Source: Bryobacterales bacterium
Lineage (GTDB): Bacteria; Acidobacteriota; Terriglobia; Bryobacterales; Bryobacteraceae
DNA length: 64,000 nucleotides
Assembly (NCBI GenBank): GCA_020851555.1
Contig: JADZCM010000002.1
Location: forward strand, 1 to 64,000
Direction: 5' to 3'
Shown here: positions 20,450-29,334 of the stretch, piece after piece
How positions within the stretch are numbered: the first letter of the stretch is position 1
Layout of the letters: each line of letters starts with the position of its first letter
Notes under the pieces: model-generated
Databases searched by the model: none
Told to the model about the DNA's origin: nothing
The model's input: only the letters and a program-made list of their open reading frames with translations
Made by a program: the position numbers and the translations under genes

Positions 20450-21531
20450 TATCGTTTTCCGGCCAGCCCGGCGAGAAGCCGCTCGTAGGCGTCCGTCACC
20501 GCGTCCCAACTGTAGCGCTCCCGCGCGCGTTCCACCGCCCGGGCGCGCCACTGCTCCCGTTCCGCCTCCGGCATGCCCAGCGCGCGCTCCAGGGCGCCGG
20601 CCGGATCCTGCCCGAACGGAATACCCGCGCCCGCCGCGACCTCCGTGTTTTCGGGCGTCTCCAGGTAGAGGACCAGACAGCCGCGCCCCATGGCTTCAAT
20701 CAAGGCCGGATGCGTGCCGCCCACCTCGGTGGCGTGGATGTAAGCGAACGCGTGTGAGAGCAACTCATGGTATCCGCGGCCGTAGATGGCTCCCGGCATA
20801 ACCACTCGCGAGTCGCGCGTGTCCCGCACTCTGGCCAGGTAGCCGGCGGCATAGGGCGCGTCTCCGATCAGGGCCAGCTTGAACGGCGTTTCAACCCGCT
20901 CGAAGGCCTCGCGAACCAGCAGCGCGTTGTTCTCAGGCTCCATGCGGCTCACGTAGAGAAAGTAGCGGCCCGGCTCCAGCCCGAGCCTGTCGAGCGTCTC
21001 CGTGCCCGCCACCTTTCCGGTGTCGGCGCCGTAGGGGATGCAGTTGGTGGTCTTACGGTAGCGCTGCCGGTAGTAGCCGGCGATGGACTGCGCGTCGGTC
21101 ACCACGGCGTTGGGGAAGAACGTGGCCAGCCGCTCTGACATCGCGTACCAGCCCTTGGCGAGCGCGTTCCACTTCCGGCGCTTGCGCTCCAGCCCATCGA
21201 CGTTGAGCGCCACGGGGATGCCTGCCAGGCGCGGCGCCAGGGTGAAGACGGCGTTGGCCGCGTTGCAGTACAGCGCCGCATCCTGGCGATGCAGCAGCAG
21301 GTCGAGCGTCGCCAGGAAGGTGTGCGCGACGGTCTCGAAGTACTTGTGCCGGATGGCCGGCAGGTACCGCAGGGCTACACCCCGGTAGATCGCCGTTGCC
21401 GGGCGCGTCCGGGTGTAGACGGTCACGCAATGGCCGCGCGCGGCCAGGCGCCAGGACAGCTCTTCCGCGAAGGTCTCAAAACCACCGTAGGCGGCAGGGA
21501 TACCGCGGGTTCCCAGAATCGCCAGCTTCAT
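20449..21531 (-). CDS. GT4 glycosyltransferase with DUF1972 domain
   Basis: A 360-residue enzyme that opens with KLAILGTRGIPAAYGGFETF, the hallmark of DUF1972-type GT4 enzymes, which include rhamnosyltransferases of capsule loci. The second Rossmann domain (about 180-350) contains YFLYVSRMEPENN and the nucleotide-sugar motif GTHPALIEAMGRGC near 273. No membrane helix is seen. The start overlaps the stop of the preceding GT2 gene (ATGA) and its stop overlaps alr. Sugar donor and acceptor are not predictable. Confidence 0.92.
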   Translation of the reverse strand: MKLAILGTRGIPAAYGGFETFAEELSWRLAARGHCVTVYTRTRPATAIYRGVALRYLPAIRHKYFETVAHTFLATLDLLLHRQDAALYCNAANAVFTLAPRLAGIPVALNVDGLERKRRKWNALAKGWYAMSERLATFFPNAVVTDAQSIAGYYRQRYRKTTNCIPYGADTGKVAGTETLDRLGLEPGRYFLYVSRMEPENNALLVREAFERVETPFKLALIGDAPYAAGYLARVRDTRDSRVVMPGAIYGRGYHELLSHAFAYIHATEVGGTHPALIEAMGRGCLVLYLETPENTEVAAGAGIPFGQDPAGALERALGMPEAEREQWRARAVERARERYSWDAVTDAYERLLAGLAGKR

Positions 21532-22583
21532 CCGCCGTGGACGGCGCGGGTGACCGGCGTGCGGGAACGGACGGGCGCTCTCGGGGCCGGGCGGCTCACC
21601 GGCAGGTAACGGAACCAGCTCGCCATGTACTCGTCATCCACGCGCCGCCGGCTCATGATGGCCTGCCGTTTCTGCCAGATGCGGCGCCAGTTGCGGGCCA
21701 GGTACCAGAAAGCCTTGAGCGAGGTGTGCTCCCGGAGCAGGCAGCATCCGACCACCACCACATCCCTGGCCGTCACCGACAGGAAGTTCCGCAGGTACAG
21801 GTGCCCGGTCATGTTCTTGATGCGCATCAGGAACCGGTTCTTGACCGAGTGCATGTTCACCACGGGCGGCAGGGCCCGGCGGTTGCCCGGCAGAGCTTTG
21901 CGGACGTGATAGCCGCGGGCGTGGGGCGTGTACAGGCACCGCCAGTCGAGCAACTGGGCGCGCCAGGCGACGTCCGCGTCCTCCCGGTAGGCGAAAAAGT
22001 CGGGGTCGAAGAACTCCCCGTCGATGGCGACGTCGTCGATCATTTCGCGGCGGTACAGGGCGGCAGCGGCGCTGGCGCCGAAAACGTACTCGTAGCGCAG
22101 GAAGTGACCGTTGTCGGCCTGCTGGCTTCCCCGGTCAAGGTGGCGCAGCATCGGGGTGAAGTAGATGCCGGTGGAGTCCACCAGCGGCTCATCCGGCAGG
22201 TCGAAGGTCGCCCGCATGGTCAAGAGCTTGCCGCAGACAGAGCCGATGCGGGGATGGATCTGGCCCGCGTCCACCATCGCCTGGATGAAGCCCCCCAGCA
22301 GCAGCACGTCGGGGTTCAGTGTGAGCACCCACTCGCCGGACGACAGGCGGATGGCCTGGTTCTGCGCCGCGGCGAAGCCTATGTTCTCGTCGTTGTAAAC
22401 AACCTGGCAGCGATCCTCAAACTGCTCCAGGATGTCGGCGGTGCCGTCTGTCGAGGCGTTGTCGACGACAATGACCTCAAGCAGGGGGTACTTCTGGGCC
22501 AGGACGGACTCCAGGCACCGTTTGATGAACCGGCCGCTGTTGAACGTCACTATCGTGACTGAGACAAGATCCTTATGTGCCAT
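21528..22583 (-). CDS. GT2 glycosyltransferase (rhamnosyltransferase-like)
   Basis: 351 residues from ATG 22583; an upstream in-frame start at 22616 only adds arginine-rich sequence. The GT-A fold shows VTIVTFNSGRFIKRCLESV, VVDNASTDGT near 40, LTLNPDVLLLGGF near 95 (DxD equivalent) and YREDADVAWRAQL near 195, the ED catalytic motif of WbbL-like enzymes. The C-terminal region carries amphipathic helices that may touch the membrane. It lies in the glycan operon, 34 bp after the upstream GT2 gene. Confidence 0.9.
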   Translation of the reverse strand: MAHKDLVSVTIVTFNSGRFIKRCLESVLAQKYPLLEVIVVDNASTDGTADILEQFEDRCQVVYNDENIGFAAAQNQAIRLSSGEWVLTLNPDVLLLGGFIQAMVDAGQIHPRIGSVCGKLLTMRATFDLPDEPLVDSTGIYFTPMLRHLDRGSQQADNGHFLRYEYVFGASAAAALYRREMIDDVAIDGEFFDPDFFAYREDADVAWRAQLLDWRCLYTPHARGYHVRKALPGNRRALPPVVNMHSVKNRFLMRIKNMTGHLYLRNFLSVTARDVVVVGCCLLREHTSLKAFWYLARNWRRIWQKRQAIMSRRRVDDEYMASWFRYLPVSRPAPRAPVRSRTPVTRAVHGG

Positions 22584-22617
22584 GCGCGTGAATCTGACCA
22601 GTAACCGTCTTCGCAAT

Positions 22618-23568
22618 CTACTGCCGCGCTAGCGCGGGCACCGTACCCCGCTCCCCGTCCCGGCCCGCCCGCAGCCGGAGGCACGCGAACCAAATAACTC
22701 TACCATACACCCCCAGGGGGCTCCGTTTCCACCCCCTCACCGCCGCCCCGGCCATGCGGACGCCACAGCCGGCCAAAACCGCAACTCCGACCGCCAGTCT
22801 GCCGGCGGCGTGGAAGTGCTTGAAACTGTACCTTAGAAGGCTTCGATACCACCATTCGGCCCGGCGCTCCGGGTCGAGCTTGTCCACCGAGTGGCCGCCG
22901 CGGTGCCGCGCCACCGAGGCGGGGACGTAGCGCACCCGGTAACCGGCGTCCCGCAACCTCTTCAGGAAGTCCACATCTTCGAACCAAAGCGGGTGGAACC
23001 GCTCGTCGAAGCCCCCCAACTCCCGCCAGACTTCCCGCCGGATCATCAGGAAAGCCCCTGCCGGCTGTTCCACGTCCGCCGCCATTTCGGCGTCCAGATC
23101 CAGGCAGCGATAGCGCTTGTTCACCGGATTCCGCCGCCAGAGCCGGTTGATGCCCAGGACCTCAAAGGCAAGCGCGGCCGGGGTGGGGAAGCACCTGAGG
23201 GAGAAGCCGGTCTGCGGCCGCCCCGCGGCATCCACCAACCTGCCCGCCGCCGCTCCCACGTCCTGCGGGGCGCAGGCCTCCGCCAACATCCCGACGTCCG
23301 TCTGAAGCTCGGCGTCCGGATTGAGCAGCAACAGGAACGGCGTCTCCAGCGCTTCCATCCCCTGGTTCGCCGCGGCGGCGAAGCCGCGGTTCTCCCGGTT
23401 GGCGATGATCTGCACATCCGGCCGTTTCCCGGCTTCCCGCACCGTGCCGTCCGGGGAGGCGTTGTCCACGACGACCACCCGCTCCACCCGCGTCCGCGCC
23501 GCATCCAGGCAGGGGCCGATCTCGGCCTCCGAGTTGTACGTCACGATGATGGCTCCGATGCCCTTCAT
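22618..23568 (-). CDS. GT2 glycosyltransferase
   Basis: 316 residues from ATG 23568, which overlaps the stop of the upstream GT2 gene (ATGA). Motifs: IIVTYNSEAEIG, VVDNASPDGT, NRENRGFAAAANQG, LLLNPDAEL (metal site) and HPLWFEDVDFLKRLRDAGY (ED base). The region after residue 240 is hydrophobic and basic and may sit on the membrane. Of the same WbbL/rhamnosyl-type subgroup as its neighbours, suggesting sequential addition of sugars to a lipid-linked chain. Confidence 0.9.
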   Translation of the reverse strand: MKGIGAIIVTYNSEAEIGPCLDAARTRVERVVVVDNASPDGTVREAGKRPDVQIIANRENRGFAAAANQGMEALETPFLLLLNPDAELQTDVGMLAEACAPQDVGAAAGRLVDAAGRPQTGFSLRCFPTPAALAFEVLGINRLWRRNPVNKRYRCLDLDAEMAADVEQPAGAFLMIRREVWRELGGFDERFHPLWFEDVDFLKRLRDAGYRVRYVPASVARHRGGHSVDKLDPERRAEWWYRSLLRYSFKHFHAAGRLAVGVAVLAGCGVRMAGAAVRGWKRSPLGVYGRVIWFACLRLRAGRDGERGTVPALARQ

Positions 23569-24545
23569 GTCAGCGCGAAGTACAGCCTCCAATACCAGTC
23601 GAACCCCGTCTGCTCCTGAAGCTCCCGCAACGTCCGCTCGCTCTCGGCGAGAACGCCGTCTATGTCACCGGGTTCACCGGAGCCGTTGCGCACCGCCCGG
23701 AACTGAGCCAACCCGGCGAGCTTGCCTCTCAGGAACGCAAAGAACGCGCCGTGCCGGAGCGCCACCAGTCCCCACAAGCCCTGGGCCACCAGCACCCGCC
23801 ATCCATAGCGCCTGACCCAGCCCTTGGGGAGATGTTTGGCCACCAGCAGAAGCTGGTTGCGGGCGATCCGCCGCACCACTTCCGGATGCCATGCGCCCAG
23901 CGTGGCGCTGCCGGTGTGGTAAGCCACGGCGTCCGGCGCGTAAACTCCCTCGAGGCCCAGCTTCGAGCAGCGCAACCCGAAATCCACGTCCTCCAGGTAG
24001 GATTCGAAACGTTCGTCCAGCAGCCCCACCTGCTCGAACAGCGATGCCCGGAACAAAGCCGCCGTGAACGGGACCATCCGCACCGCTCTTCCCTCGCGCC
24101 ACGCCGCGGAGTCAGGACGGCCGTGCCCCGCGCGCCACGCGCAACCGCCGCGGCAGACCGTGTCGAAAGTGCCCTCAATCACGCCTCTACGCCTCGCATC
24201 CAGCAACCTTCCCGTCCCGAACCAGGCGCCTTGACGCTCTACGGCGTCCAGCAGCCGTTCCAGCCAGTCCTGTTCCACCTCCACGTCGTTGTTGAGCACC
24301 GCCACCCAAGGCGTTCGCGCCTCCCTCAACCCGGCGTTCACCGCGCGGCTGAATCCCAGGTTCCGACCCAACTCCACCACCTGGGCTCCCGCCGTTGCCG
24401 CCGCCTCCGCCGAGCCGTCGGTGGAGCCGTTGTCGGCCACGATGATCCTTGCGACCGGACGGGTCTGCCGGTTCAGCGACTCCAGCAGCCGCATCAGCAG
24501 ATCGCGGCGATTCCAGTTGGGAACGACGGCGGTCACGCCAGACAT
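23565..24545 (-). CDS. GT2 glycosyltransferase
   Basis: 326 residues. The GT-A motifs are VVPNWNRRDLLMRLLESL, VADNGSTDGS, GRNLGFSRAVNAGL, AVLNNDVEVEQDWL (metal site) and FESYLEDVDFGLRCSKLG (ED base), followed by YHTGSAT. AAGG lies six bases upstream of ATG 24545. The 62-bp gap to the upstream gene is the largest in the polysaccharide operon except for the segment occupied by the opposite-strand hypothetical. Confidence 0.9.
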   Translation of the reverse strand: MSGVTAVVPNWNRRDLLMRLLESLNRQTRPVARIIVADNGSTDGSAEAAATAGAQVVELGRNLGFSRAVNAGLREARTPWVAVLNNDVEVEQDWLERLLDAVERQGAWFGTGRLLDARRRGVIEGTFDTVCRGGCAWRAGHGRPDSAAWREGRAVRMVPFTAALFRASLFEQVGLLDERFESYLEDVDFGLRCSKLGLEGVYAPDAVAYHTGSATLGAWHPEVVRRIARNQLLLVAKHLPKGWVRRYGWRVLVAQGLWGLVALRHGAFFAFLRGKLAGLAQFRAVRNGSGEPGDIDGVLAESERTLRELQEQTGFDWYWRLYFALT

Positions 24546-24607
24546 GGCAGCCTTGCCTCACTCATGTTCTCGGGAATCGCAACGCAGGCGGGTGTGGCTC
24601 AATCCTA

Positions 24608-25294
24608 TCACTGATCTCTCCGCTTTGCAAACCGTTTTTCGAGAAGAAACAGGAGATTCGTCATGCCATCCCGCCAGGGGTTGAGCTTCACCTCGCCCAG
24701 CCGGGAGGAGTACTGAATGGAGATCTCCCCAAAACGGATCCGGGGATTGCGTATGGCCTCCACTTTGATCTCCTCGGAGAAGGCCATACCGTCGGACTTG
24801 AGCGTCATCTGCTCCAGAATGGAGCGCCGGAAGACCCACATCCCGGACTGGGAATCGCGCACCCAGCGAAGGAACAGGCAAGACATGGCCAGAGAGAGCA
24901 GCAGGTTGCCCACCTTGTGCTTGAGGCTCATGGCCTTGGGGTCGCGGACCGGGAAGCGGGAGGCGTTCAGGAAATCCACCTCCAGATGGAGGAAGGCTTC
25001 GAGCAGGTAGGAGATGCCGTCCACCGGATAGCTGTGGTCGCCGTCCAGCGTCACGATGACATCTCCCTTGGCGTGGGAGAAGCCCTTCTTGTAGCTCCTG
25101 CCGTAGCCGCGTACCTCCTCGCGAATCACCATCGCGCCGAAAGACCGCGCCACTTCTGAGGTGCGGTCGGTGGACCCGTTGTCGACCACGATCACCTCGT
25201 CGACGAAGCCGGGCATGCGGCTGAGCACGCGCTCGATGCCCTGCTCTTCGTTCAGACAGGGGATGATGACGGTGACGGTGAGCCCCTTGTACAT
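24608..25294 (-). CDS. dolichyl-phosphate mannose synthase-like GT2
   Basis: A 228-residue GT2 of the DPM1/polyprenyl-phosphate sugar synthase type: TVIIPCLNEEQGIERVL, VVDNGSTDRTSEVA, GYGRSYKKGFSHAKGD, VTLDGDHSYP (DxD) and DSQSGMWVFRR, the conserved QSG-F/R motif. No C-terminal TM helices, so it corresponds to the short soluble form. It probably loads a sugar onto undecaprenyl phosphate for the pathway encoded around it. Its start is separated by six bases from a divergent hypothetical gene. Confidence 0.9.
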   Translation of the reverse strand: MYKGLTVTVIIPCLNEEQGIERVLSRMPGFVDEVIVVDNGSTDRTSEVARSFGAMVIREEVRGYGRSYKKGFSHAKGDVIVTLDGDHSYPVDGISYLLEAFLHLEVDFLNASRFPVRDPKAMSLKHKVGNLLLSLAMSCLFLRWVRDSQSGMWVFRRSILEQMTLKSDGMAFSEEIKVEAIRNPRIRFGEISIQYSSRLGEVKLNPWRDGMTNLLFLLEKRFAKRRDQ

Positions 25295-25315
25295 GCTGTT
25301 ATGATGAGGATCGTG

Positions 25316-25786
25316 ATGAAATCAGCCGCCCTCCTATTATGGTCCATCGCTCTCGGGACGGCGTGCCTGTTCGGAGCCGCCGGCCTCGGCTCCGCGCACA
25401 CCGTGTACCTGCTGCCCATGGCCAACGGCCTGGATCAGTACCTGGCTCACCGGATCACGGAGTCCGGCCTGTTGCAGGTCGTGGTGGACCCGAAGAAAGC
25501 GGATCTGATTCTCACGGACAGGCTGGGCGAAGCCTTGGAGGAGCGATTGAAGGCGTTATCGCCGGACGCTTCCGAACAGAAGCCTGCCGGCGACAACAAC
25601 GCCGCCCGCCCGCCTGCTCCCTCCGGTTTCGCAAGGAGCAAGGGGACGGTCTTTCTGGTAGACAGAGCGTCGGGGAACGTGGTGTGGTCCGCTTACGAAC
25701 CGCCGCGCCGCAGTACGCCGGAGGAGCTGGACCGCGTAGCCCGCCGCGTCGTGGAACAGCTCAAGGCGCCGCGCAACAGCCGGTAG
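25316..25786 (+). CDS. exported hypothetical protein on the opposite strand of the glycan operon
   Basis: 156 residues from ATG 25316 (GAGGA at 25306-25310; ATG 25301 is also in frame). A signal peptide is clear (SAALLLWSIALGTACLFGAAG). The mature part has a compact pattern: HTVYLLPMANGLDQYLAHRI, VVVDPKKADLILTDRLGEAL, a Pro/Ala-rich linker, GTVFLVDRASGNVVWSAYEPP and a C-terminal helix. It resembles small alpha/beta periplasmic proteins of the CsgG/LpoB style, but I do not recognise the family. Its last 26 bases overlap the 3' end of the convergent GT2-GT4 gene, and it interrupts the minus-strand operon. Confidence 0.75.
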   Translation: MKSAALLLWSIALGTACLFGAAGLGSAHTVYLLPMANGLDQYLAHRITESGLLQVVVDPKKADLILTDRLGEALEERLKALSPDASEQKPAGDNNAARPPAPSGFARSKGTVFLVDRASGNVVWSAYEPPRRSTPEELDRVARRVVEQLKAPRNSR

Positions 25787-28115
25787 ATTCCGCCCGCTTC
25801 CTTACGACCGCGGCATGGTAAGTCTCGAGGAGGCGCGCCGTGGCGCCGGTGACGTCCCAGTTGGCTTCCACCTCCGCCCTGGCCCGGGCAGCCAGGCTCC
25901 TGGCGCGCTCCGGATCGCCAAACAGGGAGAGGATCTTAGCCGCGAAGTCCTGCGCCTCGTCCGCCAGCAGGCAGACTTCGCTGCCGCTTGCCGTCAACCC
26001 CTCGGCGCCCAGGCGCGTCGAGACCACCGGGATGCCGGAAGCGAACGCTTCCAGCAGCTTCACGCGCACGCCGGAGCCGCTCAGCACGGGGCACACGAAC
26101 ACGGCGTACCGGCTGAGCGGTTCGCGGATGTCCTCCACCGCGCCGCGCAATTCCACGTGATCGAGGCTGGGGAAGGCGTGGGGCGGGGGCGGGTCGCTTC
26201 CCACCACCACCAGCCGCGCCTCCGGCCTGTGCTTTGAGACAACCGGCAACACCTCGTTGGTAAACCATTGCAGCGCCGCCTGGTTGGGCAGGTGCCGAAA
26301 GCTGCCCACAAAGAGCATGGTTAGCGGTTCACGGTTGCCCGGCTGGTATTGGTACCGGCGAGTGTCGATCGCCGCCCTCAGTCCCGTCTGGAGTTTCCCG
26401 TTGAGCGCCGGCGCAAACGACAGCAGGTACTCCAGGTTTTCCCGGCTGCATGTCTGTACCAGGTCCAGATGCTCCAGGGCACGCGTCTCGTAACGCAGGG
26501 CGCGGAGGTACTCCACGGCGCCGGCGAGCTTCCCCGTCAGGCCCAAAAGGCCGGACCAGCCCCGCGCCACCGATTGAAAATAGACGTCATGTTCGAACAG
26601 CGCCGATACCAGCCGGCCGAACCGTCCCGCGTATTGGGCCAGAGGCGTGTACTCGAGCTGCAATACATCGATCCGCCGGGTGTGAAGCTGCCGGTGGATC
26701 AGCCACAACAAGTCCTCACTGGCGAACTCCCGCACGGCGTGAGGGAGAATCGATGCGGCCGTTTGCGACCGGGCATTGGTCTTCACCAGGAACTCCACCG
26801 ACGAGCACATCGCGCGCAGCGGCTCGTTGGCCGGAAGCTCATGGGCATAGTGCAGCAGCACGATCAGGTGCAATTCGCAGAGACGGGAGAGCTCGGAAAG
26901 GGTCTGGTGCATGAATACCCCGCCTCCGTGCACCGGCGGAAGTATGGGATAGGGCGACACGAACAACACGCGCAGCTTTTCAGGACGTGGCGGCAGATCC
27001 TCGAAACGGTCGCGGAAGTAGCCGCCCAGAGGCCGCCGGAACGCCTCCGTATCGCTCACGGCGGCCAGGTCGCGGGCGCGCAGGCGCGAACGCATCGCTT
27101 GAGGCAGCCGGAGAAAGGCCCGCCAAAGCCCCGTCAGACTGCCGCGTTCCGGAGAGTCCCCCAGTACGACGCTGGCCAGCGCGCCGGTGTGCGCGAAAAA
27201 GAAATGGGACAGCAGCCGGGGCCATTCGTGGATGTTCTTCCAGCACCAGAGGATGAAGTTCGTCGCCAGCACGGCGCGGATCTGCTCGTCGGTGAACCTC
27301 TTTCCGATCGTGCCGCGATGCTCATGGTAGACCACGCTCTCCGGGTGATACATCACCTTCCAGCCGCGCTTCCACGCCATGTAGCCAAGGTCCGTGTCCT
27401 CCAGGTAGAAAGGCGACAGGAGCGGATCGAAGCCTCCCAGCTCGAGGAACTTGCGGCGGTCGTAGGCGGTGGACCCGCCGCCGCCGTAAAAGCACGGGAA
27501 AAGGTCCCGGACCCCCTCATCCACACGGTGCCCGACGCGCAGCATGCCGTCGCGCCACCAGCCGCGGCTCAGGCCGGTTTCTTCCCGGCGCCGGGCGGGA
27601 TCGGAGAAAAAGATCTGGCAGGATACCGAGAAGACCAGTTCGTCGGTGAAGCCGTCCAGGAGCGGCTGGAGGAACCCCGGCTCCACGCGCATGTCGTTGT
27701 TCAGCAGCACAACGACGTCGTTGGCCGCCGCCCGGAAGCCCGCGTTGGAACCTCCGCCGAAGCCGAGGTTGGCGGGAAGCGCCAGGACCTTGACCGAGGG
27801 GAAGCGCTCGCGCACCCATGCGGCGGTTCCATCCTCGGACCCGTTGTCCACCAGGAGGATCTCGTTCCGCGGGTTGCCCGCGAGCGCATCCACCACCGAG
27901 GGCAGGTGCTTTTCCAGCAAGTCACGGGCGTTCCAGGTGGGGATGACCACCGTTGCCGCGCGCGTGGAAGGGCGCGTCTCCGGCCGGCGCAGCCGCCGCC
28001 GGCGCGCCCGCCACAGGAGGTCCGAGAGCGCCAGCCCGAGGCAGGCCGTGATCACCAGGAACGGGGAGGCGATCAGCAGCGGCAGCGCGCGCGCCAGACG
28101 CCCGAGCAAGGCCAT
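25761..28115 (-). CDS. bifunctional GT2-GT4 glycosyltransferase
   Basis: A 784-residue fusion. After an N-terminal TM helix (about 8-34) comes a GT2 domain (about 52-300) with VVIPTWNARDLLEKHL, LVDNGSEDGT, VVLLNNDMRVEPGF and SPFYLEDTDLGYMAWKRGW; then from about 385 a complete GT4 domain with LRVLFVSPYPILPPVHGGG, TMLFVGSFRHLPNQ near 605 and GSGVRVKLLEAFASGIPVVST near 690. It can probably add two sugars in succession at the membrane. It follows the methyltransferase gene by one base and overlaps the end of the opposite hypothetical gene. Confidence 0.92.
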   Translation of the reverse strand: MALLGRLARALPLLIASPFLVITACLGLALSDLLWRARRRRLRRPETRPSTRAATVVIPTWNARDLLEKHLPSVVDALAGNPRNEILLVDNGSEDGTAAWVRERFPSVKVLALPANLGFGGGSNAGFRAAANDVVVLLNNDMRVEPGFLQPLLDGFTDELVFSVSCQIFFSDPARRREETGLSRGWWRDGMLRVGHRVDEGVRDLFPCFYGGGGSTAYDRRKFLELGGFDPLLSPFYLEDTDLGYMAWKRGWKVMYHPESVVYHEHRGTIGKRFTDEQIRAVLATNFILWCWKNIHEWPRLLSHFFFAHTGALASVVLGDSPERGSLTGLWRAFLRLPQAMRSRLRARDLAAVSDTEAFRRPLGGYFRDRFEDLPPRPEKLRVLFVSPYPILPPVHGGGVFMHQTLSELSRLCELHLIVLLHYAHELPANEPLRAMCSSVEFLVKTNARSQTAASILPHAVREFASEDLLWLIHRQLHTRRIDVLQLEYTPLAQYAGRFGRLVSALFEHDVYFQSVARGWSGLLGLTGKLAGAVEYLRALRYETRALEHLDLVQTCSRENLEYLLSFAPALNGKLQTGLRAAIDTRRYQYQPGNREPLTMLFVGSFRHLPNQAALQWFTNEVLPVVSKHRPEARLVVVGSDPPPPHAFPSLDHVELRGAVEDIREPLSRYAVFVCPVLSGSGVRVKLLEAFASGIPVVSTRLGAEGLTASGSEVCLLADEAQDFAAKILSLFGDPERARSLAARARAEVEANWDVTGATARLLETYHAAVVRKRAESTGCCAAP

Positions 28116-28116
28116 G

Positions 28117-29334
28117 CTATTCGCCCCGCAGGCGCGGCCCCACCCCGAGAGCGCTGCCGAGTTTCATCCACCGGGAACCGCGCAGCAGATTCAGACCGGC
28201 TTCCAGTTCGCTCACCCGCCGGTCCAGTTCGAGGGCCCAATTGGTGCGTTCCAAGAGGGTCTGCTCCGTCTGGTGCAGCACCTCGACGCAGTGAGCCAGT
28301 TCCTGGGCTTTCGCCGTGATCTCCTGCTGCAACTTCAGGCCCCAGGCGGTCTTCTGCTCATTGTCCTGCTCAAGCTCCGCCACCTTGGCTTCATATCCGC
28401 GCGCCTGGGATTCCAACTCCGCTTCCAGCCTGCGTATCTGAGTACCAGCCTCCAGCAACTCCTCATCGAGCTTTCCGGCCCACCGGTTCTTCTCCTCCAG
28501 CTCCGACTTCTGCCGCTCAACCATGTCGATGAGCCGGCCCCGCTGGTTCTCCAGTTCCTGAATGGAGCCTTTGCAGGCCTCGATTTCCCGATCCAGCTTC
28601 CCGATATGTTGCTCGCGCTCGCGGAGCAGGTTCGCAGCCTTCGGCATGAACACGAAGGTCGGCGCGCCGGTCTGCGGCGCGGCGGCGCAAACCGCCACGA
28701 AGAAATGGGCGTCCTCGGGACGGCCCCCGCCGCTCTCCACACGCGCCTCCGCCGCGGAGAAGGACTTCGCGGGCTGGAACACGACGGCTTCGGAATGGTT
28801 CTGAAGGAACAGCGAGACGTGCGGGAACACGGCGCGCAGTTCGTCCCTGAACTCCTGGTAGGTGAACTCGTGATGATGGTACGGGTTGGTCCCGCCGGCG
28901 CCGCGGGACTCCGCGTAGTAGTCCCGGTTGGGGGTGGAGACGACGCACTGGCCCGACGGCGTGAGCACCCGCCGGGCCTCCTGGAGAAACGTCCGCCAGC
29001 CCGTCAGGTGCTCGATGACCTCGAAGGCTACCACCAGGTCAAAGCACGCGTCCGGGAACGGCAGCGCCTCGCAGGAGGCCGCCAGAAACTGCGCATTCGG
29101 GCCCGCGTAGTGCTCCGCCGCATAACTCACGGCTTCCAAGGAGATGTCCGCGCCGGTCACCCGGAGCGCGCTGCGCGCCAGCTCCGCGCAACCGTAGCCA
29201 GTCCCGCAGCCCGCGTCGAGCACGCGCTTCCGGCGCGACAGGCGCGCGGCAAAAGCGTACCGGGCGAAGTGCTCGTTCCACAGATCGGTGTCTATCCGGC
29301 CGGGAACCACCCGCTCGCCGGTGAACTCAGCCAA
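28117..29334 (-). CDS. SAM-dependent methyltransferase with C-terminal coiled coil (WbdD-like architecture)
   Basis: 405 residues. The N-terminal part is a class I methyltransferase: VLDAGCGTGYG (38-48), GADISLEAVSYA near 61, FDLVVAFEVIEHL (98-110) and LTPSGQCVVSTPN. Residues 234-385 form a long coiled coil with heptads; three copies of a Trp motif (RWAGKL, AWGLKL, NWALEL) have Trp at 285, 331 and 366, and the tail reads SRWMKLGSALGVGP. In E. coli O9a, WbdD couples a chain-capping methyltransferase/kinase to a coiled-coil ruler; this protein has the methyltransferase and the coil but no kinase. Its start overlaps the Wzt-like gene by eight bases. Confidence 0.88.
   Translation of the reverse strand: MAEFTGERVVPGRIDTDLWNEHFARYAFAARLSRRKRVLDAGCGTGYGCAELARSALRVTGADISLEAVSYAAEHYAGPNAQFLAASCEALPFPDACFDLVVAFEVIEHLTGWRTFLQEARRVLTPSGQCVVSTPNRDYYAESRGAGGTNPYHHHEFTYQEFRDELRAVFPHVSLFLQNHSEAVVFQPAKSFSAAEARVESGGGRPEDAHFFVAVCAAAPQTGAPTFVFMPKAANLLREREQHIGKLDREIEACKGSIQELENQRGRLIDMVERQKSELEEKNRWAGKLDEELLEAGTQIRRLEAELESQARGYEAKVAELEQDNEQKTAWGLKLQQEITAKAQELAHCVEVLHQTEQTLLERTNWALELDRRVSELEAGLNLLRGSRWMKLGSALGVGPRLRGE

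Noticed and set aside
26349..28319. Long plus-strand frame across the GT2-GT4 gene
   Set aside because: Same reasoning: antisense of a well supported coding region.
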